This document shows, piece by piece, positions 48,429 through 56,818 of a stretch of DNA of 64,000 bases. Position numbers and translations under genes: made by a program. The stretch covers positions 790,289 to 854,288 of the forward strand of contig NZ_BBOM01000005.1 in NCBI RefSeq assembly GCF_000974485.1. Direction: 5' to 3'. The notes under the pieces are model-generated. The model saw only the letters and a program-made list of their open reading frames with translations. It was not told the origin of the DNA and did not search any database. Every line of letters begins with the position of its first letter. Position 1 is the stretch's first letter. This DNA comes from Streptomyces sp. NBRC 109706. GTDB lineage: Bacteria > Actinomycetota > Actinomycetes > Streptomycetales > Streptomycetaceae.

Positions 48429-49544
48429 ATGGAGATAAACGTTCGCAACCTGACCGTGAAATTCGGTTCACAGACCGCCGTGAACGATCTCAGCATCGAT
48501 ATCGAGGACGGCGAGATGCTGGTCCTGCTGGGCCCTTCCGGGTGCGGCAAGACCACGACGATGCGCAGCCTGGTGGGCCTGGAAACCCCCACCGCCGGCA
48601 GCATCACCATCGGGGACGAGACCGTCTTCGACGCGGCCAGGGGGATCAACGTCCCGACCAACGCCCGCCATGTCGGCATGGTGTTCCAGTCCTACGCGAT
48701 CTGGCCGCATATGACGGTGTACCAGAATGTCGCCTTCCCGCTTCGGATGCAGAAGCTCAGCCGGAGCGAGATCAGGCCACGCGTCGAGGAAGTACTCGAA
48801 ACGGTCGGGCTCACCGGGTTCGCCGAACGCGGCGCCAGCATGCTCAGCGGCGGTCAGATGCAGCGGGTCGCCCTCGCCAGGAGTCTGGTGATGCGGCCGC
48901 GCATGCTGCTGCTGGACGAACCGCTCAGCAATCTGGACGCCAAGCTGCGGGAGAAGCTGCGGTACGAACTGCGCGAGCTCCAGCAGAGCCTGCGGATGAC
49001 CGCCATCTATGTCACCCACGACCAGTCGGAGGCGCTGGCCCTCGCCGACCGGATCGCCGTCATGAGCAAGGGCGAGATCGTCCAGGCCGCGGGCCCCGTC
49101 GAGATGTACAAGAGCCCGCGGACGTCCTTTGTCGCGGACTTCCTCGGCGTCGACAACATCTACCCCGCCGAGACCGTGGAACAGAACACGGGCGCGGACA
49201 CAGGCGCGGGCGAGGGCGAAGGCGGTCCGACGGTGGTCGCGTTCAAGGACTCGACCGTCCGGCTCGCCACCGCCACCGAGAAGTCCGGCGGACAGTCGGT
49301 GTTCGTCTGCATCCGCCCCGAGGATGTGCGGCTCGACCCGGACACCACCTCGGGGACGACCAACTCCCTTCCGGCGACCGTCGTCTCCGCCAGCTTCCTG
49401 GGCGACCACACCCGTTACCACCTGTCCGTCGACGGCGGGCCGAGCCTCTATGTGATGTCGCCGGGCTCCGAGGCCCCGCTCGCCGCAGGCGCGAGGGTGC
49501 TCGCCCACATTCCGCGAGAGAAGGTGCAGTTGCTCGATGAGTAG
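48429..49544 (+). CDS. ABC importer ATPase, Fbp/Pot type
   Basis: 371 residues. Walker A GPSGCGKTT, Q-loop VFQSYAIWPHMTVYQN, signature LSGGQMQR, Walker B MLLLDEPLSNLDAK, H-loop YVTHDQSEA, then a C-terminal TOBE-like domain (SVFVCIRPEDVRL). GGAG sits 6 bp before the ATG. It powers the fused permease encoded next (8-bp overlap). The family covers ferric iron, polyamines, thiamine and aminoethylphosphonate; in this setting an organic acid or amino-acid-like substrate is inferred. Confidence 0.92.
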   Translation: MEINVRNLTVKFGSQTAVNDLSIDIEDGEMLVLLGPSGCGKTTTMRSLVGLETPTAGSITIGDETVFDAARGINVPTNARHVGMVFQSYAIWPHMTVYQNVAFPLRMQKLSRSEIRPRVEEVLETVGLTGFAERGASMLSGGQMQRVALARSLVMRPRMLLLDEPLSNLDAKLREKLRYELRELQQSLRMTAIYVTHDQSEALALADRIAVMSKGEIVQAAGPVEMYKSPRTSFVADFLGVDNIYPAETVEQNTGADTGAGEGEGGPTVVAFKDSTVRLATATEKSGGQSVFVCIRPEDVRLDPDTTSGTTNSLPATVVSASFLGDHTRYHLSVDGGPSLYVMSPGSEAPLAAGARVLAHIPREKVQLLDE

Positions 49545-51327
49545 TCCACCTGCGACGAAGATTCCACCACCGACTCCGCGGGAGAAACCAGCGACTCCGC
49601 GGAAGAAGGAGAGCCGGGCGGCCGTCGCCCGGACCAGGAGCTGGGTGACCAGGCGGATTCCGCTGCTGATCCTGCTCGCGATTCTGACGTTCCTCGTCAT
49701 CCTGCCCATGGGCACTCTGCTGTACGCCACCGTGGTGGACGAGCCGCCCCGCCCAGGCGCGCCGGCGGGGACCTTCACCTGGGAGAACTACCGGGCCGTG
49801 CTGGCCGGGGCGAACCGCTCCGCCCTCTACAACACGTTGACCATCGGGATCGGCGCCACCTGCCTGGCCATGTTCATCGGCACGGGACTGGCCTGGATCG
49901 CGGCCCGAACCAACGTGCCGGGCAAGGCGTTCGTGCAGATGGCGGGCGTCATGCCGCTGTTCGTCTCCACCCTGATCGGCGCGCTCTCCTGGTCGCTCCT
50001 GGCATCACCGCAACAGGGCTATCTCAACATCCTGTTGCGGGACATCGGACTGCCAGGGTTCCTCAACATCTACTCGCTGCCGGGCATCATCTTCGTCTCC
50101 GGTCTGTATTACGCGCCCTACGCGTTCATGCTCTCGTACAGCGCCTTCACCCTGCTCAACCCCGAGTTGGAAGAGGCCGCCTATGTCCACGGCGGGCGAT
50201 TCAGGAACGTGCTCGGCGGTATCACGTTCAAACTCGTCGCCCCTTCGCTGCTCGGGGCCGCGACGCTCATTCTCGTGTTCTCCATGGAGAACTTCCCCAT
50301 ACCGCAGATCCTCGGCACCCCGGAGAACATCCAGACGCTCCCGTCACAGATCTACCGCCTCATGGCGACCGCCCCTTCCCTGCCCAACCAGGCGAGCGCC
50401 ACCGGTGCGGTACTCCTGCTCATCACGGCGGTGATGGTCTTTCTCCAGCGCCGCGTACTGGCCGCCAGGCAGTACGTCACCGTCACGGGCAAGGGCTTCA
50501 AGCCCAACCCACAGGACCTGGGACGTTGGCGCTGGCCCGCCTTCGCCTTCGCCTTGGCCTATGTGGTTGTCGCGATCGTGCTGCCGATCTTCGCCCTGGT
50601 GCAGGGCGCGTTCCGCAGCAACCCCTACACCGCCGACGTGGCCGCCATGTTCTCGCCCGAGAACTTCGCCACCGACACCATGCGCGAGGTGCTGGGTTCC
50701 GAGGCGTTGCAGACGGGGCTGCGCAACAGCATCATGGTCGGTGCCGGCGCGGCGGTCGTCGGCGGGCTCTTCTATCTGATGCTCGGCTACTACGTGCACA
50801 GGACCAAGGGCATCGGGCGGCAGACGCTGACCTATATCGCGATGTGGCCGGCGGCCATCCCGGCGCTGATCATCGGCCTCGGATTCCTGTGGGGCTGGTC
50901 CGACTTCCACTTCATCTACGGCACGTTGGCCATTCTGATCCTCGCCTATGTGGCGAATCTCCTGCCCCAGGGATTCCAGGGCATGTCGTCCTCGCTCATC
51001 CAGGTCCACCGCGACCTGGAAGAAAGCGCCGAAGTGTGCGGGGCGAGCCGGGTTCGCACGGTGCGGGAGATCCTGCTTCCCCTCATCCGCACCGGCGTTG
51101 TCTCGACGATGCTGCTGATCTTCATCCTCTCGATGCGGGAGATCAGCGTCGCGATGTTCCTCTTCACCTCGGACACCCAGCTGCTGTCCATCTCCATCTA
51201 CAACTCCTGGGAGGGGGGACGGCTGCCACCGGTCGCGGCGATGAGCCTGGTCTATGTCGTGTTCCTCCTGGTGCTGACCTTCGTGGCCCGCCGGTGGTTC
51301 GGCATGCGCGATCCGGGCGGCCGATGA
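49537..51327 (+). CDS. Fbp-type fused ABC importer permease
   Basis: 596 residues, two permease halves in one chain with about 12 helices. Each half carries an EAA loop that docks on the ATPase: EEAAYVHGGRFRNVLGGITF in the first, and EESAEVCGASRVRTVREILLP in the second. The cytoplasmic N-terminus is Pro/Lys/Arg-rich. It overlaps the ATPase gene by 8 bp and is followed after 88 bp by the binding-protein gene. Confidence 0.92.
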   Translation: MSSPPATKIPPPTPREKPATPRKKESRAAVARTRSWVTRRIPLLILLAILTFLVILPMGTLLYATVVDEPPRPGAPAGTFTWENYRAVLAGANRSALYNTLTIGIGATCLAMFIGTGLAWIAARTNVPGKAFVQMAGVMPLFVSTLIGALSWSLLASPQQGYLNILLRDIGLPGFLNIYSLPGIIFVSGLYYAPYAFMLSYSAFTLLNPELEEAAYVHGGRFRNVLGGITFKLVAPSLLGAATLILVFSMENFPIPQILGTPENIQTLPSQIYRLMATAPSLPNQASATGAVLLLITAVMVFLQRRVLAARQYVTVTGKGFKPNPQDLGRWRWPAFAFALAYVVVAIVLPIFALVQGAFRSNPYTADVAAMFSPENFATDTMREVLGSEALQTGLRNSIMVGAGAAVVGGLFYLMLGYYVHRTKGIGRQTLTYIAMWPAAIPALIIGLGFLWGWSDFHFIYGTLAILILAYVANLLPQGFQGMSSSLIQVHRDLEESAEVCGASRVRTVREILLPLIRTGVVSTMLLIFILSMREISVAMFLFTSDTQLLSISIYNSWEGGRLPPVAAMSLVYVVFLLVLTFVARRWFGMRDPGGR

Positions 51328-51415
51328 CCACCACCTGTCATTCGACGCCATCCATTCCACGGACAAGCGGTCGGGAGCAGTCCTCCCGACCGGACGAGAA
51401 ACAGGGGAGAACACG

Positions 51416-52528
51416 ATGAGAAGACCTCCGAAGCCCGCCGTGACCTACACGGCGGCGGCGCTGGCCATCGGCCTGGCCATGACCGCCTGCGGCGGCGGCA
51501 CCGGTGAGGGGCAGGCCATCGACGAGAGCGGCGAGCTCGTCGTCGACGGCGAGGTCATCGCCGACGCCGAGCTGCTCGACGCCGCGCTGGAAGAGGGCGA
51601 AGTCACCATCTACACCTCGCTCAACGAGGTCACCAACGACGCCATCGCCGAGGCGTTCGAAGAGGACACCGGCATCTCCGTCAGCGGCGTGCGCACCCCG
51701 ACGGGCCGGCTCTACGAACGTATCCGGACCGAGGACGGGGGCGGCAACCTGCCGGCTGACATCATCGCGATGCCCGACGAGTCACTGTGGCTGGAACTGG
51801 TGGAATCGGGGCTGTTCAGCGCACACGAGGTGCCGTCCCACGACCAGATACCCGAGGAGTTCACGTCCCCCGACGGGCTCTACTACGCGCTGAACTCCGC
51901 GGCCACCGTCATCGCCTACAACACCGAGGTGATCGACCCCGACGCGGCGCCGACATCCTGGGCGGAACTCCCCGAGGTCAGCCGGCAGGGCAACATCATC
52001 GGCATGGTGCACGCGTCGCAGGGCGCGGGCGGCTGGGGCCTGGCGCTCTTCATGCGGCAGGCGTTCGGCGAACAGTACTGGCAGGAACTGGCGGACTCGG
52101 AGCCGGTGCTCGAATCATCGGTCGGCTCTCTGGCGGAGCGGCTCGGCCGAGGCGAGATCGCGGTGGCGGCGGCACGGGTCCCGGAGGCCGGCGCGCTCCA
52201 GGCACAGGGCGCCCCGGTCGAGTTCGTCTGGCCGACGGACGGCACGCCCACGTTCAACTTCTTCATCGCCCAGGTCGCCGAGTCCGGCCACCCCAAGGCG
52301 GCGCAGGTCTACCTGAACTGGGCGATGTCCAAGCGCGGCCAGTCCGTACTGGCCGAGGAAGGGCTCGACTTCCCGGTGCACCCCGAGGCCGCGACCGCGG
52401 AGATCAACGGCGAGCAGCTGCCCACCATCGATGAGGTCGACATCGTCTCCGCGGCCTCGGAGGACTGGATCAGCCTGCGCGACGACTGGATCGCGGAGTG
52501 GAACGATGTCTTCGGCTACCGCCAGTGA
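51416..52528 (+). CDS. Extracellular solute-binding lipoprotein, Fbp-like
   Basis: 370 residues. Lipoprotein signal peptide with an AMTACGGG lipobox, the acylated Cys at about residue 25, so it is anchored on the outer face of the membrane. The mature part has class-II binding protein features: EGEVTIYTSLNEVTNDAIAEAFEEDTGISV at the start, and a central ALNSAATVIAYNTEVI hinge. It delivers the ligand to the fused permease. It overlaps the hydroxyacid dehydrogenase start by 23 bp. The ligand is not deducible; the Tyr pair of ferric-binding proteins is not obvious. Confidence 0.9.
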   Translation: MRRPPKPAVTYTAAALAIGLAMTACGGGTGEGQAIDESGELVVDGEVIADAELLDAALEEGEVTIYTSLNEVTNDAIAEAFEEDTGISVSGVRTPTGRLYERIRTEDGGGNLPADIIAMPDESLWLELVESGLFSAHEVPSHDQIPEEFTSPDGLYYALNSAATVIAYNTEVIDPDAAPTSWAELPEVSRQGNIIGMVHASQGAGGWGLALFMRQAFGEQYWQELADSEPVLESSVGSLAERLGRGEIAVAAARVPEAGALQAQGAPVEFVWPTDGTPTFNFFIAQVAESGHPKAAQVYLNWAMSKRGQSVLAEEGLDFPVHPEAATAEINGEQLPTIDEVDIVSAASEDWISLRDDWIAEWNDVFGYRQ

Positions 52529-53513
52529 CCCCCGGGGCGGCCGGTGGCGCCTGGACACCCGGGTGGCCGTGCTCGACGTCTACCCGGAGCGGACCCGCGA
52601 GCTGATCCTGGCCAGGCTGCCGACGCCCTGGACGTGCGCCTTCGCCGAAGGCTACGACGACGAGCGGCAGCTGGCCGCGCTGCGCGGCGCCGACGTCGCG
52701 TTCGCCAACTGGTGGGAGGTGAGCGCCGACACCATCGCGGCCTCCCCCGACCTCCGGCTGATCCACAAACTGGGGGCCGGAGTCGACAAGATCGACCAGG
52801 CGGCCTGCCGCGCACACGGCGTACGCCTGGCACGGGTCAGCGGCGGCAACGCGGTGCCCGTCGCCGAGCACACCGTGCTGCTGATCCTCGCCGCGCTGCG
52901 CCGCCTCCCCGAAATCGACGCGCGCACCCGCGCCGGGGAGTGGTTCAAGGAGGAAGCACGCGTCATCCAACGCCAGTTGGCCGGGCGAACGGTGGGCCTG
53001 CTGGGGCTCGGCGCGATCGGCCAGGCGGTGGCCCGACGCCTCGCCGGATTCGACGTGGAGATCGTCTACCACGACCCGAACCCGCCGCCGGGGGACGTGG
53101 CGCGGAGCCTCGGGGTCCGCCACCTGGACCTCGACGCGCTGCTGCGCACCGCCGACGTGCTCTCCCTCCACCTCCCGCTGCTCCCCGAGACCCGGGGCCT
53201 GCTGGGGGTCGAGCGGATCAGGACGCTCAAGCCGGGGGCCGTGGTCGTCAACTGCGCGCGCGGCGGCCTGCTCGACGAGAACGCCCTCGCCGAGGCGCTG
53301 CGTTCGGGACACCTCCTGGCCGCTGGACTCGACACCTTCGCCGCCGAACCGCTGCGCGACAGCCCACTGCCAGAGCTGGCCAACACGGTGCTCACCGGGC
53401 ATGTGGCGGGCGCGACCTTCGACAACTTCGGCCAGATGATCGACAGCGCCGTGGCCAACACCCTCGCCCTGCGCGAGGGCAGGCCGATCCCCGACGGCGA
53501 CCTGGTCATCTGA
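52506..53513 (+). CDS. D-2-hydroxyacid dehydrogenase, NAD-dependent
   Basis: 335 residues from ATG 52506, which has GGAG 7 bp upstream and lies inside the end of the binding-protein gene. Rossmann motif VGLLGLGAIGQAVARRL, catalytic Arg in VNCARGGLLDE, Glu in DTFAAEPLR and His in TGHVAGAT. It interconverts a 2-hydroxyacid and 2-oxoacid in the cytoplasm, possibly feeding the thiamine-diphosphate step of the same island. Confidence 0.9.
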   Translation: MSSATASDPRGGRWRLDTRVAVLDVYPERTRELILARLPTPWTCAFAEGYDDERQLAALRGADVAFANWWEVSADTIAASPDLRLIHKLGAGVDKIDQAACRAHGVRLARVSGGNAVPVAEHTVLLILAALRRLPEIDARTRAGEWFKEEARVIQRQLAGRTVGLLGLGAIGQAVARRLAGFDVEIVYHDPNPPPGDVARSLGVRHLDLDALLRTADVLSLHLPLLPETRGLLGVERIRTLKPGAVVVNCARGGLLDENALAEALRSGHLLAAGLDTFAAEPLRDSPLPELANTVLTGHVAGATFDNFGQMIDSAVANTLALREGRPIPDGDLVI

Positions 53514-53559
53514 ACACCGCGCCGCCGGCGCACACCCGGCGGAGAACATAAGGAGCGAC

Positions 53560-54564
53560 ATGGTCCTGTTCCTCGACGACCACGACATCGCGCGGCTGGT
53601 CACCATGGACGAGGCCCTGGTCAGCGTGGAGCGGGCGCTGGCCGCGCAGGGCCGGGGCCATGCCGCCAACGCGCCAAGACGCCGGCTGCCGTTGGGCGAC
53701 GCCGCGCTCAACGTGCTGGGCGGGGCGCTGGCCCTCACCGAGGACGGCGCGGTGCGGGCCCCGCACGAGGGGTGGATGGGCGCCAAGATCTCCGTCTCCG
53801 CCGGCGGCGGCGCACGGAAGAAGTCCTGGTTCACCCTCTTCGACGGCACGGGCACGCTGCGCGCCCTGCTGGAGTCGAACCGCCTCGGCCTGCTGCGGAC
53901 CGGCGCGGCCTCCGGGGTCTCCGCCGGTCTGCTCGCGGCGTCGGACGCCGAGGTGTTGGGCTGCCTCGGCGCCGGCTACCAGGCGTGGGGACAGATCGAG
54001 GCGATCGCCCGGGTGCGCCCCATCGGCCATGTCCTGCTCTGGAACCGCACCCGGGACCGCGCCCACGCGCTGGCCCGCCGGGTGACGGAACGGCTGGGGC
54101 TGAGCTGCGAGGTCACCCCGCGCGCCGTTGACGCGGTCGCCGGCTCCCGGATCGTCGTCACCGTCACCGCCACCACGGAGCCGATCCTGCACGGCGCCGA
54201 GGTGCGGCCCGGCACCCATGTGGTGCTGGCCGGCGCCAACACGCCGGCCCGCCGGGAGGCCGACGCGGCGCTCTTCGCCCGCGCCGACGCCGTCTTCGTC
54301 GACGATCTGCCGCAGGCCCGCGAGGTGAGCGGCGACCTCCGCATGGCGGCGGCCGAGGGCACCCTGGACTGGTCCCGCGTAGAGCCGTTGGGCGCCCTGG
54401 TCGTCTCGGACGCCCAACCCCCCACCGGCACCACGGTCTTCTGCTCCCAGGGCGTCGGCGCCTGGGACGTCGCCCTGGCCCACGAGGCCTACCACCGCGC
54501 CCTGACCCGCGGCGCCGGCACCCAACTCCCGATCACCGGCGAGCCGTTGGACGACCGGCCCTGA
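53560..54564 (+). CDS. Ornithine cyclodeaminase/mu-crystallin family protein
   Basis: 334 residues. Substrate-side Lys in GWMGAKISVSAGG, NAD-binding GCLGAGYQAWGQIEAI, and VLAGANTPARREAD, as in the ketimine reductase/alanine dehydrogenase/ornithine cyclodeaminase family. AAGGAG lies before the ATG. Members act on imines of 2-oxoacids, which fits an island processing oxoacids; true ornithine deamination is unlikely without arginine-pathway neighbours. Its 3' end overlaps the opposing helicase gene by 32 bp. Confidence 0.88.
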   Translation: MVLFLDDHDIARLVTMDEALVSVERALAAQGRGHAANAPRRRLPLGDAALNVLGGALALTEDGAVRAPHEGWMGAKISVSAGGGARKKSWFTLFDGTGTLRALLESNRLGLLRTGAASGVSAGLLAASDAEVLGCLGAGYQAWGQIEAIARVRPIGHVLLWNRTRDRAHALARRVTERLGLSCEVTPRAVDAVAGSRIVVTVTATTEPILHGAEVRPGTHVVLAGANTPARREADAALFARADAVFVDDLPQAREVSGDLRMAAAEGTLDWSRVEPLGALVVSDAQPPTGTTVFCSQGVGAWDVALAHEAYHRALTRGAGTQLPITGEPLDDRP

Positions 54565-56818
54565 GGTCAGGGGGCCAGCGTCGCTCAGCACTCGCCCTCA
54601 GTGGACGCAGGAACCTGCTGGGTGCACCGTTCCAGGAGATTGCCAGTGCGTCCCGGGCCCTCGTCGCCGCCACGAACAACAGGGAGCGTGCCCGCTGCAG
54701 TTCCCGTCTGTGACGGAGCCGGTCAGTCTGCCTCCAAGCATCCACCGAGGCTCGTGGGACCAACCCTTCGGAGACTCCGGCGATGATCAGACAGCGGTAC
54801 TCAAGCCCTTTGAAGCGGTACATGGTGCCGACCCGCACGCCCTCGTTGTGAAGCGGCCCCTCCGACGTGATCTTCGTCGACATGATGCCGTGGCGGCCGA
54901 GCCGGAAGACGACCTCGTCGACCAGCTCGTTGGTCGGTACGCAGATCGCGACGGACTCACGCGGCACATCGTGCCAGGACCGCAGTTGCTCGACGACCAG
55001 GTCGAGTTCCTCGTCCCAGCTGTCGGCGCCTCGCAGCACCGGACGGGGACCATGCAGCACCGATCGGTAGCCGGCCAGATCATCCGTTCCGCCGTCGAGA
55101 TCGTCGTAGTCGGTTTCTTCCAGGACTCCGAGCGCGGACCCCAGGATCTCGCGGGTGGTGCGATAGCTGAGGGTCAACTTGGTGGACCGGCCGCGGATGT
55201 TGATACCTAGACTGCCGAGAGTGACCTGGTTGTCGTAGATCCTCTGGTGGGTGTCACCGACGAGAAAGATGTCGTCGCCCCCCTCCGGCGCCATCGCGCG
55301 CAGCATTTTCCAGTGGGCGGGCCCGAGGTCCTGGGCCTCGTCGACGACGATGTGTCGGTAGCGATAACGCAGCCAGGCGCCGGTGCCCGACTCGGCGTGG
55401 ATGTTGCCCGGGCGGCCGTTCTCCTCCTGCCGCCGCCGCTCCTCGATCTTGTTCCTGCGGGCGATCTCCAGTTGGGCGGCGCGCTCCGCCACCTGGCGGT
55501 GCGTCTCCAGGCCCCTGACCTCCAGTCGTTGGGTGAAGCGCTCCGCAAGCTGCCAGATCTCGGCCCGATCGGCGCGGGAGACACTGCGTCCCCGACCAGC
55601 CCGCCGGACCCGGAAGTAGTCCGCTCTGGAGGCAACGGCCTGCCCCAGGATCACCTGGTTCCACTCATCGCTGAGGAACTCCGCGTCCCAACGGCTCTCA
55701 CCCGTCTCGACAAGAAGTTGCCGCCACTCGCGCAGCGCCTGAGCGTCGTCGATCCGGCGGCGGCTGCTCCCAGGCACGGACTCGCTGACGACCTTCGAAG
55801 CCAGCTGGTCGACGTGCGTGATGTCGACGCGCGCCAGCGTCTCGGGACCTCCGAGCGAGATCAGGCGCGCACGCAGGTCGGCGGCCAGGTTCTTGTTGAA
55901 GGTGGTGAGCAGCACCGGCCTGCTGTGTCCGGGGGGTAGCTGATCGACCAGATGTTTCACCCGGTGCAGGGCGACGATCGTCTTACCCGTGCCCGGCCCG
56001 CCGCTGACCCGAGCGGCACCCGAGTAGGTCCGGCGCACCAGCCTCTCCTGGGTGGGGTGGAGGAAGGTCTTCCAACGGCCGAAGTCGCCCTCCTCCAGGA
56101 TGCTCTGGAGGGACTCGTCATGGGTGATCACCACGGCTGGCGACCGGTCGACCGCCGTCTTCCAGTCCTCGGTGTCGATGTCCTCTCCCGCTCCGACCGC
56201 GACGGGTTCGGTGACCTCCTCCATCGTGCGCTGGTACGAGACGCCGTCACGCAGCCGAAGCAGCACCTCACCCGTATGCCGTGGCGCATGCGCTGCCAGC
56301 CCGCGCAACGCGTCGTCGGTGGTCAGCTCCAGGACGATCGGGATCAGCGACTCGGCCACCCCGAGAGCGGCCAACTGCTCTGCGCTGAACCGCGCGAACA
56401 ACGGCTCGTCGGCCGCTGCCCGCTCGGGCGGCGAGGTGTCGGCCTTCCGCCGCAGCACCTCGTCCTCGACCACCCGGAGGTTCACGTACTCGATGGCGCC
56501 CGTGACCTGGTTGATGCCGTAAGCAAGGCGGTCGAGGTCACGGTGGACGTCCGCGCGATGCTTGACGGCGACCAGGAGCCAGTCGTCGTCGCCCAATCGC
56601 AGCAGCAGGGCCCGAAAGTCGGGACTGACGCGCGCGGACCACAGCCGCTGGTGGCCCTTGAGCGGCTTGAGATCAAACCCACCGACCGTGGGGTTCTTGC
56701 GAAACTCGTGCTGGAACGTGTAAACCGCCGCCACCACGGCCGGGTCCAACCTGGAGATCTCCCTGTCCGCCTTGTCCAACAGTCGCAGTGTCACGCCCGG
56801 CGTGCCCGTGCTGGTCAT
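54533..56818 (-). CDS. UvrD/Rep-type helicase with RelE/ParE-like N-terminal domain
   Basis: 761 residues. About residues 8-100 (LLDKADREISRLDPAVVAAVYTF, then KPLKGHQRLWSARVSPDFRALLLR and DDWLLVAVKHRADVHRDL) have the RelE/ParE toxin pattern: KPLKG, an RVS-x-DFR strand and a VxVxHRxDVYR ending. The superfamily-1 helicase follows: Walker A GGPGTGKTIVA near 269, HIVVDEAQDLGPAHW near 491, LTLSYRTTREI, and C-terminal VGTMYRFKGLEY and LFVAATRARDAL. Its ATG overlaps the stop of the upstream giant helicase as ATGA. Domains of this kind are commonly annotated in actinomycete defence islands; whether the RelE part still cleaves RNA is unknown. Confidence 0.88.
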   Translation of the reverse strand: MTSTGTPGVTLRLLDKADREISRLDPAVVAAVYTFQHEFRKNPTVGGFDLKPLKGHQRLWSARVSPDFRALLLRLGDDDWLLVAVKHRADVHRDLDRLAYGINQVTGAIEYVNLRVVEDEVLRRKADTSPPERAAADEPLFARFSAEQLAALGVAESLIPIVLELTTDDALRGLAAHAPRHTGEVLLRLRDGVSYQRTMEEVTEPVAVGAGEDIDTEDWKTAVDRSPAVVITHDESLQSILEEGDFGRWKTFLHPTQERLVRRTYSGAARVSGGPGTGKTIVALHRVKHLVDQLPPGHSRPVLLTTFNKNLAADLRARLISLGGPETLARVDITHVDQLASKVVSESVPGSSRRRIDDAQALREWRQLLVETGESRWDAEFLSDEWNQVILGQAVASRADYFRVRRAGRGRSVSRADRAEIWQLAERFTQRLEVRGLETHRQVAERAAQLEIARRNKIEERRRQEENGRPGNIHAESGTGAWLRYRYRHIVVDEAQDLGPAHWKMLRAMAPEGGDDIFLVGDTHQRIYDNQVTLGSLGINIRGRSTKLTLSYRTTREILGSALGVLEETDYDDLDGGTDDLAGYRSVLHGPRPVLRGADSWDEELDLVVEQLRSWHDVPRESVAICVPTNELVDEVVFRLGRHGIMSTKITSEGPLHNEGVRVGTMYRFKGLEYRCLIIAGVSEGLVPRASVDAWRQTDRLRHRRELQRARSLLFVAATRARDALAISWNGAPSRFLRPLRASAERRWPPDLRAGRPTARR

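Noticed and set aside
48429..52528. Ferric-iron uptake as the function of the ABC importer
   Set aside because: The family includes iron importers, but no iron-box, siderophore gene or clear ferric-binding Tyr pair is seen; the island is organic-acid related and a shared GntR-like site precedes the operon.
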